Source: Istiophorus platypterus (Eukaryota; Chordata; Actinopteri; Istiophoriformes; Istiophoridae). Taken from it: a stretch of 64,000 nt of DNA. Position 1 is the first letter of the stretch. Each line of letters opens with the position of its first letter. The notes under the pieces are model-generated. The model searched no databases. It was not told the DNA's origin and saw only the letters and a program-made list of their open reading frames with translations. Location of the stretch: positions 23,224,980 to 23,288,979 of the forward strand of contig CM029124.1 of assembly GCA_016859345.1 (NCBI GenBank), in the 5' to 3' direction. The translations under genes were made by a program, and so were the position numbers. This document shows positions 1 through 13,215 of this stretch, in pieces.

Positions 1-260
1 CATGTGTCTTTTCAGCATTGCCGTCAGTTCACATTGGTATAATACAGAGGTTACATCCTAGAATAGACAAGAGAGTGTCTCTTTTTGTGCTTTTGCTGGA
101 AAATGTTGCCAAAAAAACCTACTTGCCATCAGAAATTATATGCATCTGTATTTAAATGCAAAGATATTTCTGTCTTTCTATCTCTCTCACACACAAAAAG
201 TATCCACTTATTCAGCTCCCCCATCCCTCATTTGTGATTTCACCATTACAGGCATTATAA

Positions 261-276
261 GTGTATGTGTGTGTGA

Positions 277-308
<32 letters not shown>

Positions 309-349
309 GTGTGTGTGTGTGTGTGTGTGTGCGGGCATGTGTGTGTGCA
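261..349. repeat. (GT)n microsatellite
   Basis: A run of GT dinucleotides broken by GA and GC steps. Open frames across it on both strands read only as Cys-Val or His-Thr repeats and are artefacts. Confidence 0.97.
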
Positions 350-3300
350 TGCAGTGCATTTGCAAGTAGGCTCACCCCGACAAATGTATTTGGCTCCCAG
401 TAGCACTGCAAAGCCCCAAAATTCATGTAAAACAGCAGTAACTCCCAGTGCTTTTTTTAAAAGGGATCGGCTGATACAGGATAATGATGGAGATTTGAGC
501 TTGATTATGGGAGCACATCCCCATCAAATATTCCATTTCCCTTTACACATTCAGGCTTTATGAAAAGAAGACGAAAAAAATCTGACGAATGTACCTGGAG
601 CTGCAATTTATGGAGACAGAAAAGAGAAAGGGTATACATTAGTTGGTGAGACAAAAGGGAAATATCTGTAAAGATGAAATTGAGTTCTTTAGAAAAAACC
701 GTCTCAAGTTTAGCCTTTCAATCTTATTTTTAAAGAAAATCAGAATTCTTTTGTGATATTTCATGATTACTTTGGCTCCATTCATACAACAGGTTTTTAC
801 TGTACAAAACCTTTTAATTGTGGTTCATATATTTCAAACAACACTTGATGTTGTTAAATGATAATGTTAAGGAGACATGAAATGAATAATAGGTAAGGAA
901 CCGAAAAAAAAATTCTGCTATCCAAAATTGTGTTAATTTTCCTCAAATTTTCTTATATATGTACCTTTTAAAATAATTAATCACTGAAACACTGGGCAGT
1001 TTACCTTTTTGGGTATCCTAACTGAAAAGTAAATTAAAAAATGAACCCTTGGTTGAACTGGACATAATATGTAAAACCCATGATAAAGGTCACATTTAGA
1101 TACGTAGCCCAAAAAGCTGAGGGCCGCTGTCATGTGGCATGAAAAATCAAAACTATCAAATGAGGTCTCGCATCAGGTTTTGTAGTATCACAATATGGTC
1201 TGTGTTCATCACTAAATTTTGTATTAAATGGTCTTGATCAAAAAAAGCTAAGCTAAATATGGGTCATTCTAAGGAGTCTGCAGTTGTCATTTTCCATGGA
1301 AAATTGTAAAATATCACTGAGAAAATAAAATGAAACTTAGACAGAATTAAGTGTTTATAGAAAATAATTCCTTTTGAGAACTTCTATATTATAGTAATGT
1401 ACAAATTAATGTATTACACTAAATTCTCACCTTTAGGCACGCAATTCTCTCCTTACATACAACGTGTAACAAACGTATTAATCACATATCCACTTGTCTC
1501 CTCATATCCACACATACAAGACTGTTTTTGCTAGAATTCAAAATGTGGTTACAAACATATCTTCGAAACAGAATTACAAAAGTAACATCATTTCTAATGA
1601 TTTCACCAATACAATGCTATTCTTTTCTTTTGTTTACTTTACAAATGCTAAATTTAAATTTTGATAACTAAACTTACAAATGAACTTACAAAGTATCTTA
1701 TGTCCGACCTTTTGAATATAAACAAAAAAATTTCAAAAAGTAAACTGATACATTGACAGTCTCAGTCATTGATTTTCTTGTAGGAATGCAGTGATCATAC
1801 TTTACTTCATTCCATTCTTATTCAGTATGAATTAGGAGCTTTATGTTTCATAGCATTCAAGATAGCCATCATTAAATATTTCAATCAATTGTAAGTTTTG
1901 TAAGAGCTCTGAAAATAAACTAAGGCCATACTGTACTGCTGGACAGCAAAATTTAAACTGCAGTTATAGAGAGTCAATAAATTTTGAGAGTAAACAGAAA
2001 GAAATGTAATGGAAAAGTGATTAATAATGATGATGGTGCCATGCTGCTCACATGGGTAATAATTTTACTGTAAAATACTGTCACTTGTGCCTAAATGTTG
2101 CTTGACTTAGGAGGCATAGATAGAATTTAACAGAAAAAAAGGATTATGTTTGACATTATGCAGTTCAATACTCACTCCTAAACAGCTTATTACTGCACAT
2201 TGTTTAATCTCAAAAAATATTTTTGCTTGTTATCAATGTAAAGTCATTTATTAAAGAAATTAATATGGTAATATTTACAGACAAAATAAAAGAAGACCAA
2301 TCACCAGATTATAGTTTTGTGGTTAAAATAAAAGTTCACACCTTAGTTTTTAAGACAAACATTTTTTAGAACTCATCTGTGATTTTTTTTAAGTTTGTGA
2401 ATAAAGAAAGGAAAAAAAACATAGCAAATTTTAAAGCACATCGTAAGAAGCCTTCAAAAATATGAAAATCATTATTATAATTATAGAAAACAAATACCAA
2501 GGCAATTTTTTATTAGGACCTCAAAACTTTTCTGGTGTTTTAATGATTTTTTTTTTTCATGACATCATGACATATTATGAAAATTTCATGACAGTCCATC
2601 AAACCACTGGCAGGAGCTGCCAACTTTTGATTGATTTGATTTGATTTGATTTGATTTATTTTGAGTTAATTTCTCCTGTATGTAAAGCCTCATCACAGAG
2701 GTGGTAAATGGAGAAAGGATGAGTGAGTGAGAAGGAGAGAAAAAGAAGAGGTCAACAAGTCAAGGCAACCATCTCCTTGTATTTCCTTCCATGCAATTTA
2801 AAGTTACACAAATGTCTGCTTAGGGAACCTATTGGATTCATGATGATAACCAATGAGATAAATATGCTAAAACAGTTGTCTGTGAGAAGGAGAGAGTGAG
2901 AGAAAACAAGGATAGGGTGAGGGAGAAAGAAGGAGGTGCAACAAGCACACACATAATCAGAAGTTGCTGGTAATGTGCAGGCATTCACCCATTGGACGAA
3001 CATCTTTCACTTTATTAGCATGACAAAGAACACAATCATTTTGGATATGCCTGAATGCCGTTTTCATTAACTTCCCAATGATTTATTAACAAAAGTGTCA
3101 AGAATGCTGTGAAAGCTTCAGGCCTCAGCCAAAACCAAAAAAATTGGAACCGAACAAGAAAAAATAATGCAAACCAAATAAAGAGGAAAGAAATGTCATC
3201 TTCAGAAATGAGTAATGTGAGAGCAAAAAAACAGGGGCTAGCAGGGGCGAATAAAGGGTTAAAAGGTGGATGGGTTTATAACAGCAGATCCCATTCTAAA

Positions 3301-3603
3301 TGTAAAGTATATCCAGTCAATTATGACATTCATTAGGCTTTAACACAGCATATTCCAACAGAGAATCCCAGCTGGAAACATTCTCAAGTCAGCTAATTCA
3401 GAATTCCATCAGCCATAAAAGAGATTGAGCCCCGTAGTTTATATGATACTTCACAGATTCTGCATATACTACATCCTTTAAAAAAGGACCATCAGGGACA
3501 TGAGTACAGCCACTGACCCCTCTCTGACAGCGGCATTTTGGACCAAACTAATGTATACTCCTTTCACTAGATCAATTGTTGTTGCTGCTCTTCTTGTAAT
3601 CAC
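350..3603. other. AT-rich non-coding DNA, no gene seen
   Basis: Both strands were read. Open frames are under 91 codons, lysine/asparagine-rich and lack family motifs or a splice-site pattern. Poly-A and poly-T runs are frequent. A short pentanucleotide repeat is listed separately. No RNA gene or recognisable transposon was found. Confidence 0.6.
2627..2657. repeat. (TTTGA)n short tandem repeat
   Basis: About five near-perfect copies of a TTGAT/TTTGA pentamer, followed by a diverged copy. Confidence 0.9.
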
Positions 3604-3862
3604 CTCCACCAGGGAGGTTGTGTTTTCACCCGTGTCACTTTATTGGTTTGTTTGTCAGCAGGGTTACACAAAGATTATTGAACTGAATTGCACCAAACTT
3701 GGTGAAGAGATGGAGCACGAGCCAGGGAAGAACCTGATACATTTTAGGGCGGATCCGGATCATTCACTATGAGTTTAAATTCTTTTTTCTCAAGTCTGGT
3801 GAATGTATTTTGACATTGGCCTTGGCTGTGGTCTACACTCTACCGAGTGCCCTTCTAGTTTA
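3604..3862. repeat. Dispersed teleost repeat (GGAGGTT...TTCTAGTTT type)
   Basis: The block opens with CTCCACCAGGGAGGTTGTG, passes through a 'GGTTACACAAAGATTATTGAAC' type core and a GCGGATCCGGATCA segment, and closes with ACCGAGTGCCCTTCTAGTTT. I recognise this order from a widespread interspersed repeat of fish genomes, from memory and not from a search. Its class is uncertain and I assign none. The 90-codon frame over it is not a gene. Confidence 0.6.
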
Positions 3863-5048
3863 TTGTGTAAAAGCTCAATTTCACTCATTAAATCATGATG
3901 TCATAATCTTCAGTCTCTGTATATATTTTTTCCGTCAGTGACTGACTTTAGAGAGAATTTAACTTTTACCCTATGCACCTTTCTTTAGTTTGCATGAATG
4001 AACATGATGTGATTCTTTATATGGGTGATTTACTCAGTTGCTACAGTATGTTTAAATAGTATTTTTGCATAAAGGGTAACTACACCCTCAAATTCTGCCA
4101 GAACCCTCCACCATAGCGCATTTTAGAAATGCAACAGCAGAGCGACGGAGCACTGACTGTCGATGGCACAGCCTTATGCCTATATAGTGTAAGATACAGC
4201 AAGGACAGAGACATAGAGCAGGTATTCAGAATTGACTACATCCTGTCAGACTCTCCATTTGGGAAAACAGGGGGTCTGCTGGAGCTTAGACCATCACCAG
4301 AGGCTCATTTAGGCCCCTTTGAGGTGGTCACTCTGTGGGTACCTGTGTTGAATCTGGAACACTGGCTCTCCTATGAGAGGTTCTCCACTGTGTGCCTGTA
4401 GTGTCATTACATAGTCACTGCCCTCCTGTTTTTTGTAATGGACATTAGGCCTAAGTACCTTGTTAAGCTCTTTATATAGTACATATGTTGTGTTTCCTGA
4501 CAATGAAGAGGTTCAAATCTCTTTCATTTTCGCACCAGCACTCATTAGCTTTGCTAATGCTAAGAAGCTGAGGCCACACTTACCTGAACACTTACACGCT
4601 TATAGGATTTCTATGATTTTAGTTTTTTCAAAGTATTTTTAAACATAGCTCAAAGTCTACTTACATCTGGTAGCTTTTTCCTGGCCAACAACCAAATCTC
4701 TCGGGCTTTCCCAAAGAGTATGTTTAGTTAGTTATCATGTAGATACATTATTGCATACCTTTTTGCTGGTGCTTTACAATATAAAGTAAACAATACAATA
4801 AATAAATAACACCAAAGAATTTAAGAATTAAATGTGTAAATTAACATAAATTGGTCTTCAATTTGAATTAAAGGTTAGTTCATTCAGGGTGTACTAATTT
4901 GTATGATTTCAATCACCTAAAAAGTTCTTAGCAGATTTTAAGTTAATGCATTTCATGGTTTTGCAATACAATGAAAATCTAAAAGCAATAAAAATTTGGC
5001 TTTGTGCATTTTATCACAATCAAAATCATGTTAATCAGATGATTTTCC

Positions 5049-5053
<5 letters not shown>
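3863..5053. other. Non-coding, no gene seen
   Basis: The stretch at 4080-4400 is less AT-rich than its surroundings and open for 90 codons, but the translation matches no family I know and no splice sites bracket it. It may be an unidentified repeat. The rest is AT-rich unique sequence. Confidence 0.5.

Positions 5054-5117
<64 letters not shown>
5054..5117. repeat. (TA)32 microsatellite
   Basis: An uninterrupted TA dinucleotide run of 64 bp. It can self-pair and is probably length-variable. Frames across it read as Ile-Tyr repeats and are not genes. Confidence 0.98.
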
Positions 5118-5118
<1 letters not shown>

Positions 5119-8100
5119 CCAGGCTATCCATAACACATAAATTTGATTTGAACAGATACATTTTATTGTTCTTCCATTTGTGTTCTATATAATTGGGATT
5201 GACAACAAGAAAAGGAAGAATGCAGCGTGTTTCCAATATCTGTATGCAGACGGAAGAGACATTACTTTTAAAATAGAATCTTAATTAAGGAATTTGCTAG
5301 AAGGATATGCAATATATTGTTGATAAATTTAAGATTTTCAATAGCCTTGGGTAATATGATATTGTAAGAATTTAGTTTTTAATCCTAGTGCTTTGGCAGG
5401 ATCCGTGTCTTTAAAATCAAGTACTCTGTGGAGTTTGATTTGATGTAAGTCATTTGTTAATATCTATCTAAACAGAGAGATTTTACTTTTTTTAATAAGA
5501 AATTTTGAGTTCTCAGAAAATAGACTTGGTAATGTTGATATTGAATTGGCATGTAACATCAAAAGGAAAAGAAAAGTTCCAGGATAGCATCAATGAGATT
5601 AAAGAACTTTTTAGGCTGACAGAAAAAAAAATGTTGAAAAGATTCTATTTATAAATCGCTAACTCATTAAATATTTCTGTCAATCTCTTCTTTAAAGAAG
5701 TAAGAATCTATTTTTGGAAAGAATCTGCTCTCCCACTTTGTGTGCAATGAGGAATACATTTATGTTTGGGTAAAATCTAGCAACAGGTCTGTTGTTTAAC
5801 TGGCAGCTTCTTTATTTTATAATCACATTTCAAAAAGAACTGGGGGAGGAAATAGTAACTAAGCCATTTCTCTTAAGTAAAGTATTTTGTTTTTCCAAAT
5901 AACAAAAAATTAAAATTGATTCATAGACTTGATTTTGGACTGATCCAATGCCAAGGAAAATAGGATGTAGAATTCTGTAAATGCTTTTAACTTGACTAAG
6001 GTGTGGACGACCAAATACGGTGAGATCTGTCTGCATCTAAGAATTTTAAAAGTTTTTATTCTAGATTTTTATTTAGATGTATTCCCAAGTATTTCATCCC
6101 TGTTTCAACAGATAGATAGACTTCTGGTTTCCTTGATACAGTTTTTAATTGGTATAAGCTAGCATTTATTCAGGTTAAGAAACAATCCTGAGGCTTAGAA
6201 GAAAACCTTAACAATTTGCATTGCAGTGCATCCTGGATGATAACCTAATATAATTTCAACTACTTATAACTAAATACATTTTTTTAAAGAAAATAGGGAA
6301 CATTTTTACAGACTAAATAAACAGACCAGTACTAATTTAGGAACTCTGAATTATGGCTAGAACAGTCAAAGAGTGTGGTCAGTCAAAGGGGCCTTAGCAA
6401 GGGACATTTCTCGTACATTAGTGGAAATGCTGTAGCTAACTGACTGGTAAATCAATTCTATACCAAAAGTGGTGTATGTTGCCATTCTTTTCTCTCCAAA
6501 TGTCTTTTTTTAATCTTAGTTTACTGCAAAAAAACCAGGATAGTTTCATTAGAGCGATGATCATTATATATACCATGGAATCTAAAGTTTCTATTTTAAA
6601 TAAAAAACAGACAAGAGCAGTAATATGGATGACATGATGTAGGAAAAAAACTTTTAAAAAAAGTTTTAAGCTCAAACAAATAGCTATAGCTTTTCTTCTG
6701 ACTTTTTCTTTTGTGCATGTCCTCAAATCTTGCATAACAAAAAGAAGAATGAGAATGATTCAACAATGTCCAATTCATTGGATGTTGCTAGAAAACTGTC
6801 ACAAATGTTAGCACATACTATCAAGCTAGCCAACATTGTTCTGTCTAAGGCTACTAGCCTACTAATTAGCAACTTGCTGAGAGAAGAGGCACTGTATCCA
6901 AAGGTGCAAGAGATGTACCTTATATATAGCTAAATATATGGCATTCCTGATATATTATCAGCGACCATTAGCTTGCATTAAGTTAGTTTTCCACCTTGAT
7001 TTGTGTTTGGAATGATTGAGGTAGCTAGTTAACTCGCTAGCACAATGACTAGCCTAATAACCTATTTAATTTAAGAAAAAGAAATAACAAGATAAAGTCA
7101 AAAAAGAAACTCTACATAACTAATTTAAATAGCCACTCCATTCCCTGAGATGTTCCCTGAGATCCACTAATCTCACAGACAGCAATAACTGAGAAAAAGC
7201 TCCATTTCTGCACGAAATGCATGAATCTAACTTTACTGTACCTAAACTTGACCAATAGGTGTTCGTGTATTGGGAACTCAGTTTAGTTTCATCATTGACT
7301 ACATCAGTAAATGTTGGAGAGGGGAGGGGAGTCTGTGAAAATGCAGGTGTAACAACATCCGCCTACCTAAGGCAGTTATTCAATAGCCTCTCACAGCAAA
7401 CGGCTTTTTGAATGATATTCTCCATATGTTGTTGCGGAGAATATGTTCGATGAACTGCATAATGACTTGACAGTTTTTGGATGACAGCATTGCATATTGA
7501 ATGCACAAACATTCACGGTTTCTTTTATCTCGGCTGTTGTTTCTTCAAGCTTCTAGTCTTCTTTGTCAAAATGTTCAATCAAGGCTTGAGTGGCAGTTAG
7601 CATAGTGGTATTAGATCTGATCAGACTCCATCTCACATGTCTTAATGCTTTTGGAGCTGTCATTTTTGGTAGGTACTTTAGACATGGTCATCATCAGATG
7701 CTTTTCGTCTTTAACGTACAGTATTTCTTTGGTGTCTTAGATGCCATATGACCACAACAGTCAATTAACAGATAGTTGACAGATTTCATTTTGAAAAGTT
7801 TGGTTGGGTAAATCTCAGTATAAAACTGAATTTTCTGGAAAGTTTGCATCCACCAAGCACAAAGCCTCTAGTCAGCCTGCCATCTTGCCTCATATACTAT
7901 ACTCCAACATATGGCCTCATGTCATCACGTGACATAAGTTCCATACTTAGATCACATGTCAGCATCTGAGATGTCTCCAGGGGAGGAGTGGTAATAAAAA
8001 TTGGCCCAGGACTCCGACTGGCCCACCAAATCACATCTGGAGACACAAGTCACATATGGCCCTTGTCACGCTACAAGAATCATGTAGTAAACAGAGGATA

Positions 8101-9069
8101 AATTACCCATAATTGTTTTTAGAACAAAAGATGAAATAGAAAGGCCTGACCAAAAATTAATTTATTTATTATAGTTTTTTAAACAACTCAATTACTGATT
8201 TTATGATTATTTTATTATTGTAGTTTGGGGAAAAAATAGTATCAGAAACTCTTTCATATTAAAGTCCACAAATTCAGCAACAGAGCTGTTGTCTCAAAAG
8301 GCCATATAACTGAGTCAGTATACTAACAACTATGAAGTAAAACTTATCATTAATAAGTAAGGTAGCTGCTATTTACTGCTGTTCAGATGGCATTGTATTA
8401 TTTTTCTTCTATTTTTCAATATACTTTGTCTATAACAAGTTAGTAGCTAGAGAGAGTTTGAGATTAGAATTCAAACTGAACAGTACAGCACTGAATACAG
8501 CACCAGACATTTTAATTTTAGTGGCTTTTCTTCCTTGATTCTATAATAAAATTTTGTGTGTCAGATCACATAGATTTTGTACTTTAATTAGCACAATACA
8601 ATTTCTGATGAACATTATCCTGCTAAATAAATTCAGATTAGCTTGCTTTTTTCTTCTGCCTACCACCTGTACTCTTAAACCTGACAGTTGTTTGTACTGG
8701 ACTCACTGGGAGCTCGGGTCCTAAATCTACTCTGCTGCTCGGGTCCTCTCTCTGTTGTCTGAAGAATTACAAGATGCAGAACTATATAAAGCATTTGCAT
8801 CTTCCTGGATTGTAACTTTTTTTTCCTCTACTATTTCCAGTCAAATTTTTCCTTTTTTCAACTGTAGTATACATGTATAGCCATTCAGCAAACAGCCTAC
8901 TGCAAGTTGCCTCAGTGTTTAAACAATGATAATCTTAACACATAAACAGCAAATGGGTATCAGTTAGCTGGGGAGGGAGACAGTCGTGAGAAAGATGACG
9001 GCCACACAGAATCACAATGGGCTGCACAGCCAGTTTGTACGGGCTGATTACTACTATGGCAAACTGTTT
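5118..9069. other. AT-rich non-coding DNA, no gene seen
   Basis: No exon, RNA gene or clear transposon. A minus-strand frame at 5830-6036 contains a phrase (FGRPHLSQVKSI) faintly like a LINE reverse-transcriptase tail, but the flanking frames do not continue it. Around 6820-7060 the tetramer CTAG/GCTAG recurs, a common teleost low-complexity pattern. Confidence 0.5.
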
Positions 9070-9540
9070 CTTTCCCACCGTGTCTCTCTGTCATGGTCTG
9101 TCCTGTCTCCTAGGCCACGTTTTCATTTACTTCCAATGTGTGCAGAATTTCCTTTCTTATGTTGGTGTCACTGACTTTCCCTGCCACGTCAGATCCCACT
9201 TCCTGCCCTTGTGTGTTTCCAACCGCTATGAGTGTCTGACCCACCCTAATGTGTTGCATCTGTGTCTCATTGTTTCCCCTCTCCTAGTATATCTAGTGTC
9301 TGTGCTCCTTCCCTCAGTGCCACTACAACTTTGTTCTTCTGTGACAAGCAGTCCAGCCAATTTCCTAGTGTTGAGTCTTTCTGTTTTGTTTTGGCTTAGA
9401 TACTTTTTTGAACTTGCCTTTGCCCCATCCCTTTTGGTTTTGTTTGGCTGAGTTTTTTTTGCCTACCTTTGTACATACCTGTTTCCCAGTAAAGACTCTG
9501 ATTTGTGGAACCCAGTTTTTCAGTCTCCTGTTTTGTAGTT
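9070..9540. repeat. Probable dispersed repeat, T/C-rich
   Basis: A T- and C-rich tract with GTGTCTCATTGTTTCCCC, a run of TTTTGTTTTGGCTT-like words, and an end resembling CCCAGTAAAGACTCTGATTT. This order resembles a recurrent teleost interspersed repeat I recall. The family is not assigned. It opens a 144-codon frame rich in Leu, Val, Phe and Ser, expected from this base composition rather than from a gene. Confidence 0.35.
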
Positions 9541-9719
9541 AGCAGTTGTTTCACTCTCTCTTTTTCTCTCTTTGTCTCTGATGTTTTATTTCTTTCATAT
9601 TGAGCCACTGGTCCAATTTGTGTTGCGGCCCACAGGGAAAAGTTCTTGTAATCCCAGAGGCCCCTCTGCCATTCTGCCAATTAAAGGAAGAACCTGAATA
9701 AATGAGTGGAGAAACACAG

Positions 9720-9925
9720 CAAATACAGATGCCTCCACACAGGGCACGAGGGGTCCCTGGTTTGAGTATGAAAATGACACGAATCATATGCCTTCTCAGC
9801 CACCAAATCTCAACCCAGTTTAACACCTATGGGAGATTTTGGATCAACATGTAAGACAATGCTCTCCACCACCATCATTGCATCACCGAATATCTCACTC
9901 AAACAGCAAGAAGTAATTTAAATAA
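9720..9925 (+). mobile_element. Tc1-like transposase fragment, dead
   Basis: One frame near 9800-9900 reads like the C-terminal catalytic part of a Tc1/mariner transposase: LNPV-stop-HLWEILDQHVRQ, followed by CSPPPS. In the family the residue after NPV/NPI is the third acidic residue of the DDE triad (NPIENLW in Sleeping Beauty). Here that codon is TAA at 9821-9823. The preceding SPD is also altered to PPN. Only the 3' end of the gene is visible, with no terminal inverted repeats, so the copy is truncated and cannot be active. DNA just upstream (9590-9720) probably belongs to the same element but is not clearly coding. Confidence 0.75.
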
Positions 9926-11389
9926 AGCTTCAGAATATTTTCATGACCATTTTAGGAGAGGCTTACCTTCCCCTAGCCTTTATTAGCCCCATCATTGCTC
10001 ACAAATTCCATTCTTTCATCTTTCTATCTTTTCCCAAAGCTTTCCACTGCATCTCATGTTTTAGTTAGCGGATGGAATTTACTTAGTTGTCAGATAGCTC
10101 ATTTTGCCATCCGCATAGGATCGGGTTGAAACCTCCAGAAAAAAGTGCGGACCTTAAATTATGATCAAGGTCAAGGGGGAACTTTCAGACTCTACCCTTT
10201 TAAGTGGCCCCACTATGAAAGTGGGAGGACAATTTGGTGAACTGAGCCCCTCCCCCTCGACATATCTGTGCACGCCCCTGCTAAATAGTACTTCTTAGCA
10301 GTTGTTACTACAGTAGGCTGAAATACATTAGCGTTATACAAGCAGTTTTTTGAAGCTGATAATGGTATTTTTTTTGTCTATATCCATTTTTCAGAATTAT
10401 ATTCATGTCAAGACTGAAAAGACCAAGACTGAAACATTTAGACGTAAATGAGACACTAAAATATGGAGTAATTAAATCCAAGAGGAGAATATTAATTGAT
10501 AGCTTGATCAATTACACAACAAACTGCATCATTACCATTATATCAAGTGTGAATGGCACTGACAAATCTCTTTCCTAAAGACCTACAAAAGCTTCACCTA
10601 TCAGCCAACTGTTCTAGTATATCAGTATAAATCTATGAGCAAAATAAGCAACATTATCATGGAAGAATAAAAAGGGAATAAGATTCTTTCAAATCTTATA
10701 CATCCACCACTTCTATTTTCAGATATTCTACACAGTGAGAGTAATATTGAAAATGATTTGTTCAGAGCTTCCTAAAGACACATTTTCCTCCATTATGTGG
10801 ACATATTGATAAGTAAAATAAGAAAGTAATCTTTCATACAGAGCTTAGTATGAAACCAATTAAATAAGACCTGCTGTTCATATTCAGGCTGAGAAGGAGG
10901 AAATGTGAGCTGAGAAGTGGAGCAAACCAAAACTGAGCTGTCCGTTGCTTTCAGTGTTTCCTAAAGTACAGTATGAATAAGTTATGAACAGAAGGAACCA
11001 TAAATGAGTCACAGACCTGTTTCATTTGGATCCCTACTTGATCATAGTATGCTTTTATGAGAACATTTTTCATTGGGGTATTTGGCTGTGAGGTGTAACA
11101 GTTATGTCCAGTATCCAAAATGCCTGGCTAGGAGTCCCCCATCACCACCTTCACCAAAACCACAAACAGTAACAATGGAAACAAGGGAATTTTACTCTGA
11201 GGAGACAAGTGCTTTAAAAGATGGAGCTTTCCACCATCAGGCTGATGAACGACTCTCCACTTCCCAGTTCCCCAGTAAAAAAACAGCCAATGAAAATAAG
11301 CTCAACTGTGCAATTTAGAGAGCCTTATAAATCAATCCTGGTGAGTACACATATTTCTGTGTGGGGAGAATTTATATGTTTAATTACTG

Positions 11390-11680
11390 AGCACAGGTGC
11401 CAGGCGCTGGCTTTACTCATTACAGTAAGATATATGAATGGCAGCAAGAGCGCGGATTGCACAGGACAAAAGGGAGGACAAAGTAATTAGCCAACTCTTA
11501 TTTAATGGGACCCTTCCTCAAGTCGTTCCCAGCTCCTCGTTGCAGCTCCTCATCCATGTGTCTCAATTCAGAAGTAATTTCATAAAGGACCACTGGTGGC
11601 AGGTAGTACAGCAGCAATTACACTGGCGGGGAATGGAATCGGTTGGGATTGAAAATGAAGTGTTTAACACTGTGTAATGT
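11390..11680. promoter_or_regulatory. Candidate conserved non-coding element
   Basis: Unique, balanced-composition sequence with several homeodomain-type cores (GTAATTAGCC, AGCAATTACA, GAAGTAATTT) and a TTTAATGGGAC stretch. It is free of simple repeats, unlike the surrounding DNA, and no coding frame fits. This texture is typical of developmental enhancers in fish gene deserts, but conservation has not been shown. Confidence 0.3.
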
Positions 11681-13165
11681 TTAATTGTCCGGTGTTTCTT
11701 ACCTCAACACTACCCCTCCCTCCCTCTCTTTCATCTCAGATGGATTTTCCCAGAGAGATGGAGAACCAAATACTGGGATTCCCAGCTGAGTGGGATTGTG
11801 CTGAAAATGCCTTTGGCCAGAGAGTGGTCGAAGTTGGTTTTGGCTGCATGTGTGTTGGCCGGAGCATGAGTTATCCTCCCATGGCCTGTAAGTGGACTTG
11901 GCGGAGGATTCAGTTTTGGCTGTGCTGAGTCTGTGTGTGTATATGTGCGTGTTTAGCTTGGTGGCACTTGTACTGTGTGCAAAGCACAATAGAGACGCTG
12001 GCCACTACACAGCTGGTCTGTGCCATTTTACCTCAAGGACTCTGGACCTACGCCAAGCTGTGCTATGCCAAAGGAAGGTGCTGACCAGCCAGAAGGGAGT
12101 CAGCTCTGTTTCAGTAACACCTACGGTATGAGTGAGTGCCCCAATATCAGTCCAGAGGGAATGGAATTATGCAGTATATTCACAAAAAATAAATCACAAG
12201 TATCAGTGGTAGTGGCTACACACTCAGCCCCTAACAATATATGATCAATGAGCATTTTCACCCAGTACTTCCTCAGGCGTATGAAAAGGTTTAAACATTA
12301 AGACGACAGCTTGTGCACTAATTAGTGATAGAACACAGCTGTGAAAAAGAGGGTCGATGTCAGACAATCATTAGTGATCAATGCATTAGAAATGATTACA
12401 AAAATACCCTGGAGCAACACAGATTTGAAAAAATTGTAAAATAATTTAATAAAAAATGAAGGAGCAGAAAAGTAATAATAATAAAAACAAAAACAAAAAC
12501 AATGCTTGCCTGAAATTAAAATGAAAATTAGATTTTGATAAACGACATAGAATAAAACAAATGTTTAGAAATAAAAAAGAAGAAACAAAATAACAATATT
12601 TATATAAACCCTAAAGAAATCTGATCTTTTTTTCATTGTAATCTATATTGCCTTTTGTCCACCTCTGCCTGCTGGTGTTGCAGCACTGCTTACCTATACC
12701 ACAGCTTGGCTCTACAGAACATCATTTCCCTGCATTTACAAGTGAAAATTAGAGTGTTGGAATGAGTGTGAACTTGTGCTACCGAGTTCTGACATCCAGG
12801 TTGGCAAAATACGAAGAGTCAATTAACTCAGTCTCTAACACCCTGATTAGCAGCGATCAGCAGTTTGTAGCCTCTCCTTTCTAGTCGACATTGACCATCA
12901 TTTCCACTGGTCAGAAAGGCAAACATTAGCTATGACAGGTCATATCAGCTAATGCTAATGATTATTAATTCAATGAGTGACTTGATAAAAGGCAGAAATC
13001 ATACTTTTGTGAGGGAGAAACCTCCAGTCTGTAACTCCTTGGCACAAAAACAATCAGACAACGGGTTTCATTAGGTCTGACAACTCGAACAGACAATAGA
13101 AATTCTCTCTAGCAAATGTGTCACATCAATTTCAGGAGTCACAGTCTCCCAGTTAATCTTTCATT

Positions 13166-13215
13166 CATATCATCAATAATTCACATTGATCATATCATCA
13201 ATAATTTACACTGAT
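13166..13215. repeat. 25-bp tandem duplication
   Basis: Two adjacent 25-bp copies beginning CATATCATCAATAATT and ending GAT. They differ at two positions, so this is a fairly recent local duplication. Confidence 0.9.

Noticed and set aside
4129..4401. A 90-codon frame with more even composition than its neighbours
   Set aside because: No recognised protein family, no splice signals, and the overlapping minus frame is equally open.
5830..6036. Minus-strand FGRPHLSQVKSI phrase suggesting a LINE reverse transcriptase
   Set aside because: Only one short phrase is suggestive, neighbouring frames do not continue any LINE domain, and I could not support a family.
9017..9451. A 144-codon + strand frame, the second longest non-fancl frame
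   Set aside because: T/C-rich composition predicts Leu/Phe/Ser/Val. No domain, no splice signals, and the DNA resembles a dispersed repeat.
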